In this document: piece by piece, positions 43,987-55,018 of the stretch
Layout of the letters: each line of letters starts with the position of its first letter
How positions within the stretch are numbered: the first letter of the stretch is position 1
Source: Trema orientale
Lineage: Eukaryota > Streptophyta > Magnoliopsida > Rosales > Cannabaceae
Direction of reading: 5' to 3'
Assembly: GCA_002914845.1 (NCBI GenBank)
Contig: JXTC01000022.1
Span: 92,564 to 156,563, forward strand
DNA: 64,000 bases
Translations under genes and position numbers: made by a program
Notes under the pieces: generated by a model
What the model was told of the DNA's origin: nothing
Seen by the model: only the letters and a program-made list of their open reading frames with translations
The model's database searches: none

Positions 43987-44759
43987 TAAAAACTAAATGA
44001 AAGAGCACAAAGCGAATTATTTATACGCACACTCCAAGTTCCGTTGATACTTTTTCCAGTCAATGTCTAAATTTCTCTAACCCTGAAAAATTAAAAGTAA
44101 CAATCCGGAACCATATACTCCAAGTTCCATTAATCTCTTCTTTTTTTTTTTTCACCAAGTGACTGTTCAAATATGAAAAACTTATGTCAAATTCTACGAC
44201 AGTTAACATCTGCTTGGCTGTCAAAATAGTTTGGATAGGCTCCATTAACAAAATAATTCGCCAATATACCATGCTTGGACAAAGTTAGTACAAATTCTAT
44301 AGACTTGTTCCACTTAAGTACCTACTAACCTTTTCAAAAGTGAGAGGAGAAACGTTTTGAGAAAGCCTAAAAGAAAACCATAAAGTTTCTAAAAAGGTCC
44401 AGCAAGCCTTTTCTTAATGAGAAAAAACAATATGAAACTCGCTGAGTATCAGGTTCAAAGCAAAACCAAGTAGAAATGTCGCATCCCATCCAGGTTAAAC
44501 CCATCTGCTGCAACCTGCATGATTACCGTTCCACAACATGTTAAAACAATACAATTCACTTGTAAGACTAGTCAATAGCAATAGAACATTTGTCCAAAAA
44601 CTTCCACCAAAATCAAATTGTTATTCTACGAGTAACTTTGATGTTTTTAATGCATTTTGTGAAAGTTTGACTAATTATGCTACATATGTACCATAGCTTA
44701 GAATCAAGTAAAAAATAATAAATAAACAAATAAATAATAGCAAACGATGTCATTTTCTT
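43987..44759. other. No gene seen
   Basis: AT-rich DNA leading into the duplicated NLR 3' end. It could be the 3' flank of an NLR copy hidden by the gap. Confidence 0.4.
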
Positions 44760-44915
44760 AAAAGAAAACCTGTTGTGAACTCGTCGGCATTTACAGAGTA
44801 TTAATGTCAAATAAAAGCAAGCAAATTTAATAAATCACAGGGAGGAAGCAGAAAAAAAAAAAAAAAAAAGATAATGATAATAAAAGCTTTACCATATATG
44901 TTAAGCACTTGACTG
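44760..44915 (-). pseudogene. Duplicate of the NLR 3' end
   Basis: AAAGCAAGCAAATTTAATAA, ATCACAGGGAGG, GATAATGATAATA, GCTTTACCATATATG and TTAAGCACTTGA occur in the same order as AAAGCAAGCAAATCCAATAA, CTCAGGGAGGG, ATGATAATAGAAAC, TTTACCAGATG and TTAAGCACTTGA at 46070-46207, the 3' UTR and last codons of the big NLR. So a second NLR copy ends here. Its body would be on the far side, largely inside the N gap, but no LRR coding is seen before the gap. Confidence 0.6.
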
Positions 44916-45098
44916 AAGCTATTCGTATTCTGGGGGGAGGAAAAGTAAAAAAAAAGGTTCACAAAAGGTTTAATATCATGCTCCATATTGGGCCCAGTCA
45001 AATTGGTGTGAATCCCACCATTCAGTTATTCAGTCAATCAGTAACATTAATAATCAAAATATTTGTCCTAAAACTTCATAGAAATGCAGTGGGACCTA

Positions 45099-45921
45099 NN
45101 NNNNNNNNNNNNNNNNNNNNNNNNNNNNNNNNNNNNNNNNNNNNNNNNNNNNNNNNNNNNNNNNNNNNNNNNNNNNNNNNNNNNNNNNNNNNNNNNNNNN
45201 NNNNNNNNNNNNNNNNNNNNNNNNNNNNNNNNNNNNNNNNNNNNNNNNNNNNNNNNNNNNNNNNNNNNNNNNNNNNNNNNNNNNNNNNNNNNNNNNNNNN
45301 NNNNNNNNNNNNNNNNNNNNNNNNNNNNNNNNNNNNNNNNNNNNNNNNNNNNNNNNNNNNNNNNNNNNNNNNNNNNNNNNNNNNNNNNNNNNNNNNNNNN
45401 NNNNNNNNNNNNNNNNNNNNNNNNNNNNNNNNNNNNNNNNNNNNNNNNNNNNNNNNNNNNNNNNNNNNNNNNNNNNNNNNNNNNNNNNNNNNNNNNNNNN
45501 NNNNNNNNNNNNNNNNNNNNNNNNNNNNNNNNNNNNNNNNNNNNNNNNNNNNNNNNNNNNNNNNNNNNNNNNNNNNNNNNNNNNNNNNNNNNNNNNNNNN
45601 NNNNNNNNNNNNNNNNNNNNNNNNNNNNNNNNNNNNNNNNNNNNNNNNNNNNNNNNNNNNNNNNNNNNNNNNNNNNNNNNNNNNNNNNNNNNNNNNNNNN
45701 NNNNNNNNNNNNNNNNNNNNNNNNNNNNNNNNNNNNNNNNNNNNNNNNNNNNNNNNNNNNNNNNNNNNNNNNNNNNNNNNNNNNNNNNNNNNNNNNNNNN
45801 NNNNNNNNNNNNNNNNNNNNNNNNNNNNNNNNNNNNNNNNNNNNNNNNNNNNNNNNNNNNNNNNNNNNNNNNNNNNNNNNNNNNNNNNNNNNNNNNNNNN
45901 NNNNNNNNNNNNNNNNNNNNN
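45099..45921. other. Assembly gap (823 N)
   Basis: Run of undetermined bases. It lies between two copies of NLR 3'-end sequence, as expected where near-identical NLR copies collapse. Any frame running through it is meaningless. Confidence 0.99.
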
Positions 45922-46195
45922 CTCGTGTAGCCTATTTAATGGTGTGCAATATTTATGCATCAGTCAATGAATCATAAGAATTCATTTAAGCTAAGATTTC
46001 AGATTTTATTTCTCATGGCTAGAATAAAAGTATAGTATAAGCTCTAGTCAACTCTTCAGCGTTTATAGGGTATAAAGCAAGCAAATCCAATAAATCTCAG
46101 GGAGGGTAAGAAATAAACAAAGAAATAAATAAAAAGACCTAACAAACAAAACAAGCAAGAAGTAAAGTTAATGATAATAGAAACTTTACCAGATG

Positions 46196-49141
46196 TTAAG
46201 CACTTGAGCTTGAGGGCTGTTCTTTAATAAACTCACAGAGAGTTTGCAAGGCATCCTTCATGTTTGGCTGGTCCAATTCCAGTGAATCCCACCATTTTTC
46301 TTCCACTTCAATTTTTTTAGGTGAAGGAGAAAGGGAGATCCTTCTCAGCTTTGGACATTTCTGTATTTTAGCACATTCAAGAGAACCATAGATTATTGAT
46401 TGCCTCTTGTCGCCTAAGCTTTCAAATTCTGGTAGGTCAACCAACTCTAGCACTCTTAACTTGGGGAGAGCGTAGATGGCATTTCTCGCTTCCTGATTGT
46501 TATCGTCTCCAACTGCTGAATGCTCTATTACTTCCACCAGATTTTCACACGAATTAACCTTCAAACTTTCCAAGTTTCTGAGGTTCGAAAATAAAAGAGG
46601 AGTGAACAAACTCTTTATTTTTGGACATCCAAAGATTTCAAATTCTTTAAGTCGAGAGAAAATATCATTTTGGATAGTGAATGCCTCGGTCAAACCCTGT
46701 AATGCCTTCAATCTTTGCAGAGATAGTGATTCAAGATAGTCGAAAACAGGACTGTCAACTGAACAACAAATCACATGTTTCACCTTCATGCACCAATCAA
46801 CAACATATTTCTTCAAGCGTACTGTCACCCCAAATTTTGCTACATGACATAAACATGTCACATTATTGCATTTTTTCATGTCTAGTAGTTCAATATCTCC
46901 AGGCAGCAAAAGATGTTGCTCTCGATCTCCCCTTCCACTAATTGTGCAATAACTGAGACTGACAGCTTTGTTGAATACATCGACGCTATCCTGAAGTAAT
47001 GAATTGACATATCTCGTTCCGCTTTCAACCACATGGATAAAATACTCATGGGTTCCTCCCTGTCCCCGTGATCGAACATACGCGTTCATGTCATCAACGC
47101 TGCCAAATTCCCCTTTAAAAGTTTCTAATTCTTTTAAAAATGCTATCTCCTCTCCTTTCAGCTGTGATGCATACGATACAAACTCATGCACAACAAGATA
47201 TTGGAGACGTGTGAGTTTGGATAAAACCCCAGAATGTATCAACTTTAAATGTCTTGTGTCCAAGTTTAGGTATCTCAACTCAACTAACTCCTCCATGGAC
47301 CTTGGGAACTCTGTGATTCCTGCTTTGAATAGGTCTAACCTTTCCAAGGTCTTCAAGTTTGCCAATGGCAGCACATCTTTGAGCCTCCAACACCTTCTCA
47401 GCAGCAAGGAAATAAGACTTTTCAAGTTAGAGACTGAAGCGGGCAGATTTGTAATTGAGGTGTCTGATAAATCAAGAACTTTAAGCCCTTCCATTTGCCC
47501 AAAAAAAGAACTTGAAACACTATCCAGTGTAAAGTTTTCAGACAACAACAAAGTTTCGAGGCGAGGACATCTTGGCGATGCAGTAGAAGGAATAGTTAGT
47601 ATGGTATTGGACATCAAAGAAGTTCTTAGAAGATTCTCATCCCACTCGTCATCTTTAGGTACTTCTGCTAATCCCTTTCTTGCTTTGACTAAAAATCTAG
47701 GATTCACAGTGGTAATTTTGATAGCCATATCTCTAACCAAATAATGCATCTTCACATATTCTTTTCCAAATTTCCTCTTTCCACCCATTAATAAGCAAGC
47801 ATCTTCAAGCGACCTCAATAGAGTGAGACCCTCATTAATCTGTGTATGCCTGTTCTCCATTCGATCTATTAATCCCTCATCAATAAAATTCCCAATCAAT
47901 GCTTCTTTCTCTATCTCAAAGTCATCAGGATACAATGAACAGTACAAAAGGCATTGTTGCAATTTCGAGTCCTGTAGCATGTCATAGCTTTGTTTCAACA
48001 CGTCAAATACTTTCTCGTCCATATCCTTTATAGCCCTTGATTCTGTCATATTTTTTAAGAAGTTACGCCATACATGTTCTCGATCTACGATTATGGATTT
48101 CGCTGCTACTATTATACCCAAAGGCAGTCCAGCACATTCATCTGCAACCAAGTCTGCAAAGTCTTCAAATTGAGGGGGAAGCCGGCCCCAAAGATTTGCC
48201 CTAAACAACTGCCGACCTTCTTCCTTAGAAAGTGGTTCCAATTCGATTATCTTTTCACAGTGCATGATTCGGCATACATTTTTCTGACGACTTATAAGAA
48301 TTACTTTGCATCCATTTGATCCTGCAAGCACTCCTACATCTTCTAAAGGAAAGAACTCCCACACATCATCCAAAAATAAGACTGATTTCTTCCTGTTGAG
48401 TACAGCAAGCAATTGTGCAGCCCTGTTTTGTTGGTCGTCCTCCTCCACAAGACTTAAATTCAATTTTCTTGCAATATCACCTTGTAGCTTAGAAATGCTG
48501 AAATTCATTGACACTTGGACCCAGAAAACAGAAATATCTCGATTACTTTGGAGCTGGTTGTGTATGTGTTTAGCCAGGGTTGTCTTCCCTATGCCTCCCA
48601 TTCCACATATTCCAATCTTTGACACATTATCATCACGCAAATAGTCCAATACATTTCTTTTTTGCATTTCAAACATGTGACCAAAAGGCTCTTTCAGTGC
48701 TGGTAGAGGTCTATGGCGATTAATTATCTTGATCGTTAGTCCTTCCGGAAATGCACTTCCATCAATGAGCTCTTGAACAAGGGTCATCAGTTCACTGACT
48801 TCTCTCCACATGAGTGCAAGTCTGTGTATGGCAAACCACGGCATAGCTTCAAACTCATCACATGTTTGCTGAATTGTGGCAGTTGTAGTGTCAGCGTTTG
48901 CCAACCATGTATTAACAACAGATCTTCTCTGACTTGAACTGTCTTCCTCGTTATCCAATGTAGTAGTAATATCACTTACTCTGTCTTCAAGATTCTGTCC
49001 TAATCTTCTCAGCTTTTTTATCTTGTTGGGAAGGGGTTCAAAAGTCAAAATAGTACACGAAAGATCAAGAGCTTGTCCTATCAAGTCCATATCTGCCATG
49101 AAACAAAAGATTTTGAGAATAATGTTTTCAAAGTCCAACAT
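46196..49141 (-). CDS. CC-NB-LRR disease-resistance protein (RPS2/RPS5-type CNL)
   Basis: A single open frame of 981 codons, stop at 46198-46196. The first ATG is at 49141. A more likely start is the ATG at 49099, giving MADMDLIGQALDLS, the usual CNL beginning (967 residues). Residues 30-130 form the coiled-coil region. NB-ARC follows: GMGGIGKTT (180-188), FWVQVSMNFSI RNBS-A, KKSVLFLDDVW (251-261), VILISRQ, CAGLPLG (336-342), CLLYCSLYPDDFEI (397-410), then VKMHYLVRDMA, where the MHD motif is MHY (465-467). About 12-14 irregular LRRs run from about 520 to 960 (LKVLDLSDTSITNLPASVSN, LERLDLFKAGITEFP, LRYLNLD). Such intracellular receptors trigger defence on sensing effectors. Nothing looks broken. 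Asp-to-Tyr in MHD might change nucleotide-state control. Tyr there is uncommon to my knowledge. Confidence 0.92.
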   Translation of the reverse strand: MLDFENIILKIFCFMADMDLIGQALDLSCTILTFEPLPNKIKKLRRLGQNLEDRVSDITTTLDNEEDSSSQRRSVVNTWLANADTTTATIQQTCDEFEAMPWFAIHRLALMWREVSELMTLVQELIDGSAFPEGLTIKIINRHRPLPALKEPFGHMFEMQKRNVLDYLRDDNVSKIGICGMGGIGKTTLAKHIHNQLQSNRDISVFWVQVSMNFSISKLQGDIARKLNLSLVEEDDQQNRAAQLLAVLNRKKSVLFLDDVWEFFPLEDVGVLAGSNGCKVILISRQKNVCRIMHCEKIIELEPLSKEEGRQLFRANLWGRLPPQFEDFADLVADECAGLPLGIIVAAKSIIVDREHVWRNFLKNMTESRAIKDMDEKVFDVLKQSYDMLQDSKLQQCLLYCSLYPDDFEIEKEALIGNFIDEGLIDRMENRHTQINEGLTLLRSLEDACLLMGGKRKFGKEYVKMHYLVRDMAIKITTVNPRFLVKARKGLAEVPKDDEWDENLLRTSLMSNTILTIPSTASPRCPRLETLLLSENFTLDSVSSSFFGQMEGLKVLDLSDTSITNLPASVSNLKSLISLLLRRCWRLKDVLPLANLKTLERLDLFKAGITEFPRSMEELVELRYLNLDTRHLKLIHSGVLSKLTRLQYLVVHEFVSYASQLKGEEIAFLKELETFKGEFGSVDDMNAYVRSRGQGGTHEYFIHVVESGTRYVNSLLQDSVDVFNKAVSLSYCTISGRGDREQHLLLPGDIELLDMKKCNNVTCLCHVAKFGVTVRLKKYVVDWCMKVKHVICCSVDSPVFDYLESLSLQRLKALQGLTEAFTIQNDIFSRLKEFEIFGCPKIKSLFTPLLFSNLRNLESLKVNSCENLVEVIEHSAVGDDNNQEARNAIYALPKLRVLELVDLPEFESLGDKRQSIIYGSLECAKIQKCPKLRRISLSPSPKKIEVEEKWWDSLELDQPNMKDALQTLCEFIKEQPSSSSA

Positions 49142-50481
49142 TTTTCAAATATAAAATACGAAGTACACGTTAAGCATTGAAGAAGGAAAACCTTCCAATG
49201 TGACTGGTACAAACTATTTCGTGTTGTATCAAATTATTCGTTTTGAATAATAATCTACTCATAATTCGCTACAACATCCCTTAAATAAAAGTCCAAAGTC
49301 CCAGAAAATAGTAATAATGTACACATAATAATTAATCCATTAGTACCAAAAGCAAACATTAGCAAATGGCAATTATCTAAATTTATATTCCAAACACAAA
49401 AAGTAAACCCATTCTCCCAATTTGTTTTATTTTTATTTTTATTTTTTTTTTATTTTTTATTTGTATTCCTTAAATAAAGAAATTCATGTTCCAACAAATC
49501 TAAATTTGGTCAATTCCTTATCCAACAAGTGGGGTTTTATCATTAAATTTAGACCCACAAGTTTGACACATGTTTGGTTGGTCTGAAAATGTGGGAAAGG
49601 AAAGGAAAATACAAAGGGACCCCACATTGATCTTTTTCCAAATTTTTGTGCGTAAGAAACATGCAAAACTGAAGGAACAAAAGAAAAAGAAAGAAAGAGA
49701 AAGTTACCTTTCCTTTTCTTTCTTCCCCTTGATTTTCTCGGATGCCAAACAGACAAGTTCAAGCTCTGAATGTACAAATAAGCAAAATACCTACGGAAGA
49801 CAATTAAAAAAATAAATAAAAACTTAATACTACAAAAAAGAAAAGAAAAAAAAAGAGTTAAAAAAGAAAAGAAAGAAGACTTTCTACCCAAGGAACTTGG
49901 AATCAAAGCAGAGAGTGAATGTTGTTCAACAATGGCCCATTTTCATTTTCCATAACCGGGTGAGAGGTGAGAGAGGGAGACGGAGACAGAGAGATGTGAT
50001 GCGTTTAGGGTTTGGGGTAATTTTCAGGTTAAATCGAAAATGGAATAATTGGTGGAAAAGAAGCGGATGCGGCAGTATGTGTATATATATTTTTGTTTGA
50101 TCTGGGTAATGTCTACACTATAAAGGGAGCTTAATTACAGCCTAAGCTTTTCTCATTAAATCGGCAAAATCATGTTTAGTTTATATGTTTTGCTTTGCCT
50201 CTTAAATTAATCAATGTGGCGCCAGTTTAAGTTTATTAACTTGTTTGCTTTTTTCTTCTTCTTTCTTTTTTTTTTTTGCCCGGAATATCTATTAACTTGT
50301 TTGCTTAGTAGCTATATACAGATATTCAGCTTAATTCACTTTGTTTTTCTCTTATAATTAGAAACTTTTTTTACCTTGACCCCAACATATGACATGCACA
50401 GTGGTTTTTTTGTGATTGAGATTTAATGCTGAATTTCGTTCAATGCTCTAACACCCTAAAATATAACGTCTCAATTTTTGA
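49142..50481. other. 5' flank and probable leader of the NLR gene
   Basis: CT-rich DNA on the minus strand between 49680 and 50000, with a possible UTR intron near 49480-49860, suggests the NLR leader starts near 49900-50000. Several frames here are low-complexity (GAAAGAAAGAGAAAG). No other gene is seen. Confidence 0.4.
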
Positions 50482-50490
50482 TTAATTTAA

Positions 50491-51599
50491 GGGTTAATGG
50501 CACCATTAGTCCCCAATTTATAATCATTTTGGCATATTGGTCCTCAATCTTTTTTTTTTGTGGCATTTAAGTCCTAAACGTTTGTTTTTTTGACACCATT
50601 GGTCTTTTTGGTATATTCCATCCAAGATTCTATTAAAATTTATTTGAATGAGAAAAATTTTACACTATTGATCTAGAATTTTCAATTGTTTAACAATTTA
50701 GTCCATAATTATTTTTTTTTTGGTATTCATATTTCCAAATAACAATAATGCATTTGTCAATCTTTCAGAAAATTAAAATTCAAAGATGGATATAAAACAA
50801 ACAGTTTATTTAAAAACTAAATTCAAAAAAGAAAAAAATTATACTAATAAACCTTAGTTTATGTCAAACTATAGTAACTTTATGAATAAAAAATAATTAT
50901 TTTACTATTTTTAAAACTAAACAAAATTTGCATACAGTCATACACGCTTTTACACTAGTCAAATTTGACTGAAAATTTATGTCATCCATTAAATATTCAT
51001 GTAATTGTGAATGGCTATTCTAAAAAATTAATTAACTATTTGCAAAGCCTGAAAAGTTTTATAGTTTTCCATTAAATATTCATTTCTTTATATAATTGCA
51101 TCTATCAATCTTTCGAAAAATTAATTTTTTAGAATTTTAATTTTCTGAAAGATTGGCAGATGCAATATTGTTAATCGGAAATATGAATACCAAAAAAAAA
51201 GGTTCGTCTACAGTAGGGGCGTCCCTACGTAGGACCCTGTCTATACACCGTTTGATGGGAATCTGTGTATAAACAGATTCCCCACAGATTCCCGTTATTC
51301 CCCACAGATTCCCATCCAACGGTGTATAAGGGGTGGCCCTACGTAGGGGCGCCCCTACTGTAGCCCACCCCCAAAAAAAAAATTATAAATCAAATTGTTA
51401 AACAATTGAAAATTCAAGATCAATGGTGTAAAATTTCTCTCGTTCAAATAAATTTTAACGGAATCTTGGATGGAATATTCCAAAAAGACCAATGGTGCCA
51501 AAAAAACAAATATTTAAGACTCAAATGCAACAACAAAAAAAATTGAGGACCAACATGCCAAAACGATCATAGATTGGGGACCAATGGTGTCATTAACCC
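50491..51599. mobile_element. MULE-type foldback element with long inverted repeats
   Basis: Ends GGGTTAATGGCACCATTAGT and, reverse-complemented, GGGTTAATGACACCATTGGT. The inverted arms extend over about 350-400 bp (for example TTTGGCATATTGGTCCTCAA against its counterpart at 51541-51562, and AAATATGAATACCAAAAAAA against 50730-50750). A perfect 9-bp target duplication, TTAATTTAA, flanks it at 50482-50490 and 51600-51608. Nine-base duplication plus long terminal inverted repeats fits the Mutator superfamily. The loop has no transposase, so it is non-autonomous. A second palindromic element sits in the right arm. Confidence 0.85.
51208..51363. mobile_element. Small palindromic element nested in the MULE arm
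   Basis: CTACAGTAGGGGCGTCCCTA (51208) is the inverted counterpart of TAGGGGCGCCCCTACTGTAG (51344-51363). The interior (TACACCGTTTGATGGGAATC against GATTCCCATCCAACGGTGTA) is also inverted, so ~155 bp forms one near-perfect hairpin. The matching place in the left MULE arm lacks it. Markedly GC-richer than its surroundings. No convincing target duplication because the site is a poly-A run. Confidence 0.8.
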
Positions 51600-51608
51600 T
51601 TAATTTAA

Positions 51609-52735
51609 AACCAAACATAACATTTTCGATTTTCTAGAATTCGAAACCAATCGTGTTTCTCAAATTAAATGCTCAAAATTATTGAAACTCCAATTTTGTT
51701 GACAGCTCATTAACCAGTTATCAACACAACCTAATTTTTAGATTTGAGCATTGCTACAGAGCACCAAATATGATAGCTTATTAATGAATCTAATTAATGA
51801 ACTTAGTCCTACACGTGCTTTACCTGAACTGTAATCATAATCATCTATTAACAGACCACCACGTCACGTGGTGTCGTGCCCCATATTATTATTCTTCACA
51901 TTTAATAAACACGTGGCTTTGAGTAATGGTTGCTCTTCTAATTCGGTATTGACACATGGCTTTGTAACACACATAGTTAAACTATATACTGAATATAGCC
52001 AAACACAAAAGTCAATATGTGACAATATTTATTGAAAATATATTTACAAAATGTACAACTAAAAAGAGGTTTTCATCAGTCCATTTTGCCATCAGAAGTA
52101 ATATTTACATTACACTAAAATATCATAATATAAAAAAATATTTAATATTTTATATACAAAGTATCATAATATTTAAAATCTCCTCAAGTTCCCATTGTAT
52201 GATTTTCCTTCTTAAATATTTGAATTCATACATTTCCTTCAAAAATTTTCATAGTTGGACCCCTTAGCACATTGCTATTCCTGTAAGTCAATAGGTCTTA
52301 ATAACATTGGACGGAAACTCTGGCCAGAAGTAAGAATAAGGTACGGCCGTCGTGTGAGGTTTTTTAAAAATTTCTTCCTTCATTAAAAGGGGCTTCCCAT
52401 ACTGCTAATATTGTCCTGCTTCAACGAGACACATTATAAGGTCCGCAAGTCCCACGTCAACAGGAGAGTCTGCATCAACAGACTTACCTACCTAGCTCCA
52501 TAAGACTAACAAATGCACTTAAAATATATCTTATAAATTAGGTACAATAGTACTCACTTTGAAATAGTTTATAATGAAATCTTTTTTTTACATACATGAT
52601 ATATCATGCACATGCCATTTTATATCTTTGCATGAACAAATAAGATTCACATAAAATACAGGAGCTAACATCATTCATGTGCTTCTTGTGGCACAGTTGT
52701 AAGTCTTTACTTATCACGTGTCCTGAATAGAAATA
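51609..52735. other. Intergenic, no gene seen
   Basis: AT-rich DNA. CACGTGG words near 51868-51915 (CACGTCACGTGGTGTCG, AACACGTGGC) are G-box-like, but no adjacent gene uses them clearly. 52310-52490 is GC-richer without a frame. Confidence 0.4.
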
Positions 52736-52740
52736 GTTAG

Positions 52741-54427
52741 TGGAAAGATTCAATGTCCTCTAGAGATTAGTGTGCTATTCACCTGTCATGAACTACTTTT
52801 ATTTAAGATGCATATTATATTAAAAAGAATCCATCAAGATACTTGAACAACAAGACCGAAATCACATCTTTCACCAAATAACGAAACTTGATCATAAAAT
52901 GGCCTAAAAGCATACAAATCATTTGAAGTACTTAGTAATCAAATAACTGGTATTGAAAACTGGTCTAAATCATCAAAATATAAATGTTAGTTCTTTGGCA
53001 CAAAAATGAACCAAAATGACACATATTCTTTTAAAAACAGAATCATATACAATAATAGTTCATAAACAGTTCACTTTTCTCATTACATCACTTTAATCAT
53101 TCTAAAACAATTTTCATATAATAATGTTCAATAACAATTTCATATACTTGATCCATATTTTGGTACAAATATTATCAAATAAACTAATAATACTTTTCAG
53201 AAAAAGTGAAGTAAAATAATAATCTTTCAATAAATAAACTCATTTTGTAAAAAGTATATATATTTTTTTAGTTGAAATTATATTATTTAAGAAAATACTT
53301 TATAAATGAGTTTATTAGAAACAAAGAAACATAAATTTCTGGACAAAAAAATTACTAGAAAAGATCAAAGGTTACTTTTCTCGTTCGCTTGCCTATTTAA
53401 CTCAAATAATCAACACATTCTTTTAGGAACACATATCATATAAATGACATATAAGTATTAAATAATTGAAATTATAGTCTAGTTATACTATGAAAAATGA
53501 CTAGTTGCTGTCTATGTACCTTCTATGGTCAACTCTACTTTTCTCGAGTAATTTCAATTTCTCACTTTTCATAATAATTCTAACCTACCTCTAAAAATCA
53601 CCAAAATTAGGAAACAAGTTCTACCAATAATAGGCTCCTAAAGGTGTCAAGAATATAGCTATGGGGTCCATAGATGGGCCCCATGTAGCTGAGTAAGCAG
53701 CTGCTACCTTTTACTTAAAGTGCCGAAAGTTACAAATTTTTTTCCAGCTTTATAATGCTCAATTTAATAGCCTATAACTCTCTAGTATAAGTCCCTTTTT
53801 TGACAAATTAGATACCATTAGAAAGCATATTCGACAAACTTTCTAACCATACTAAATATATCACAATCGGACAAATAAAAATAACTGAAAATCCAGTCAA
53901 ATTCTCTGTTGTATTTTTCTATCCTATCTAAACTTAAAAATTTGTAGCGTTTAATCCATACAACTAAATCATGTAGTTTTTAGTCTTGTTTTAAACTTTA
54001 CAGCGAGAAGAATCACTTAAAATATAAATCATCCCCAGAATCATGACTGAAATAATTAGATTTTATAAAATCCTAAAATCCTAGATACAAAATTTACCTC
54101 AAAAATCTTGAATAATAGATTGATATTCGATAGGGAGTAGTTCATTACCTTAGACAATTCACAAATTAACTTTCTTGTGCCCCTTTCTCTTCTCCCAAGT
54201 CCTTACTTATTTCTCTCTCTCTCTCTCTCTTTTTTTTTTTTGCTACTGAATGTACATTTAGAAACTGATAGTAAAATTAAATCCTTAAGACTTCTTAAAG
54301 GGACTAAATATTGATTTACTAAATTAACCCCAAATATTCTATTTAAGTAAGAGCTCTTTAGTCTTTTATTTATCCATATATTATTTATATAACTTAAATA
54401 AATTTTTTTTAAGTACGGGTTGTCACA
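52741..54427 (-). repeat. Candidate solo LTR (Gypsy-like end)
   Basis: On the minus strand the segment starts TGTGACAACCCGTACTT, a common Ty3/Gypsy LTR start. Perfect 5-bp repeats GTTAG lie at 52736-52740 and 54428-54432, and the distal end reads ...TCTTTCCA, so it is TG...CA bounded. Contains a (CT)n/poly-T tract at 54212-54240. No gag or pol. The distal boundary rests only on the 5-bp match, so it could be chance. Confidence 0.4.
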
Positions 54428-54432
54428 GTTAG

Positions 54433-55018
54433 TATATTTTCATATATGCCAATTCCCCTGCTATAATGCGTCATTTTCAAAATTGGAAATCCTAAGCTTA
54501 TAAATAGGTCTACTACGAATAAAAGATATTTACCAAACTTAAAACTGAATTTGCAATATATATATATATATATAGTTCATAAAAATCAAATTACATATAT
54601 CAATCTCATAAAAAATATATATACTATGACTGAGAAGATAACTACCAAAAGGACATGAAATTTCCACCTAAAATATCCGAAGAAAACAAAAAGTTTAATG
54701 CAAAAGATGAAGAAAAATCACTAAATATTTTCGGTCCAAGTTTTTATAAATATTAACTCTCTCTATAAATAAAATAAAATAAACCTAGGCCTCTCTCTCT
54801 CTCTCTCTCCAAAAAACCCTCACAATCGCTCCCACAATAGGCTGGGGAAGGAATTCTTTAATCTCCTTCTCCGGCTTCTCCTCCTCTTCCCATATCCTCC
54901 CTCATCTCTTTTGGAGATCAGGAGTTTTTCTATTTTTTCCTTTAATTTTCTACTAAGTCCATATTTAGATCTAGTTAGAGTACTACTTTTGTGTGGATTT
55001 CATACCACCTAATTTTTT
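54433..55018. other. No gene seen
   Basis: Contains (TA)n at 54559-54574 and (CT)n at 54791-54809. A CT-rich block follows at 54810-54910 that resembles a plant leader or a retroelement leader, but no start codon frame follows. Confidence 0.35.

Noticed and set aside
44909..45977. Long frames through 45099-45921
   Set aside because: They run through the N gap and have no real sequence.
47004..47744. 246-codon plus-strand frame
   Set aside because: Antisense of the LRR region of the clear CC-NB-LRR gene; a shadow of that coding sequence.
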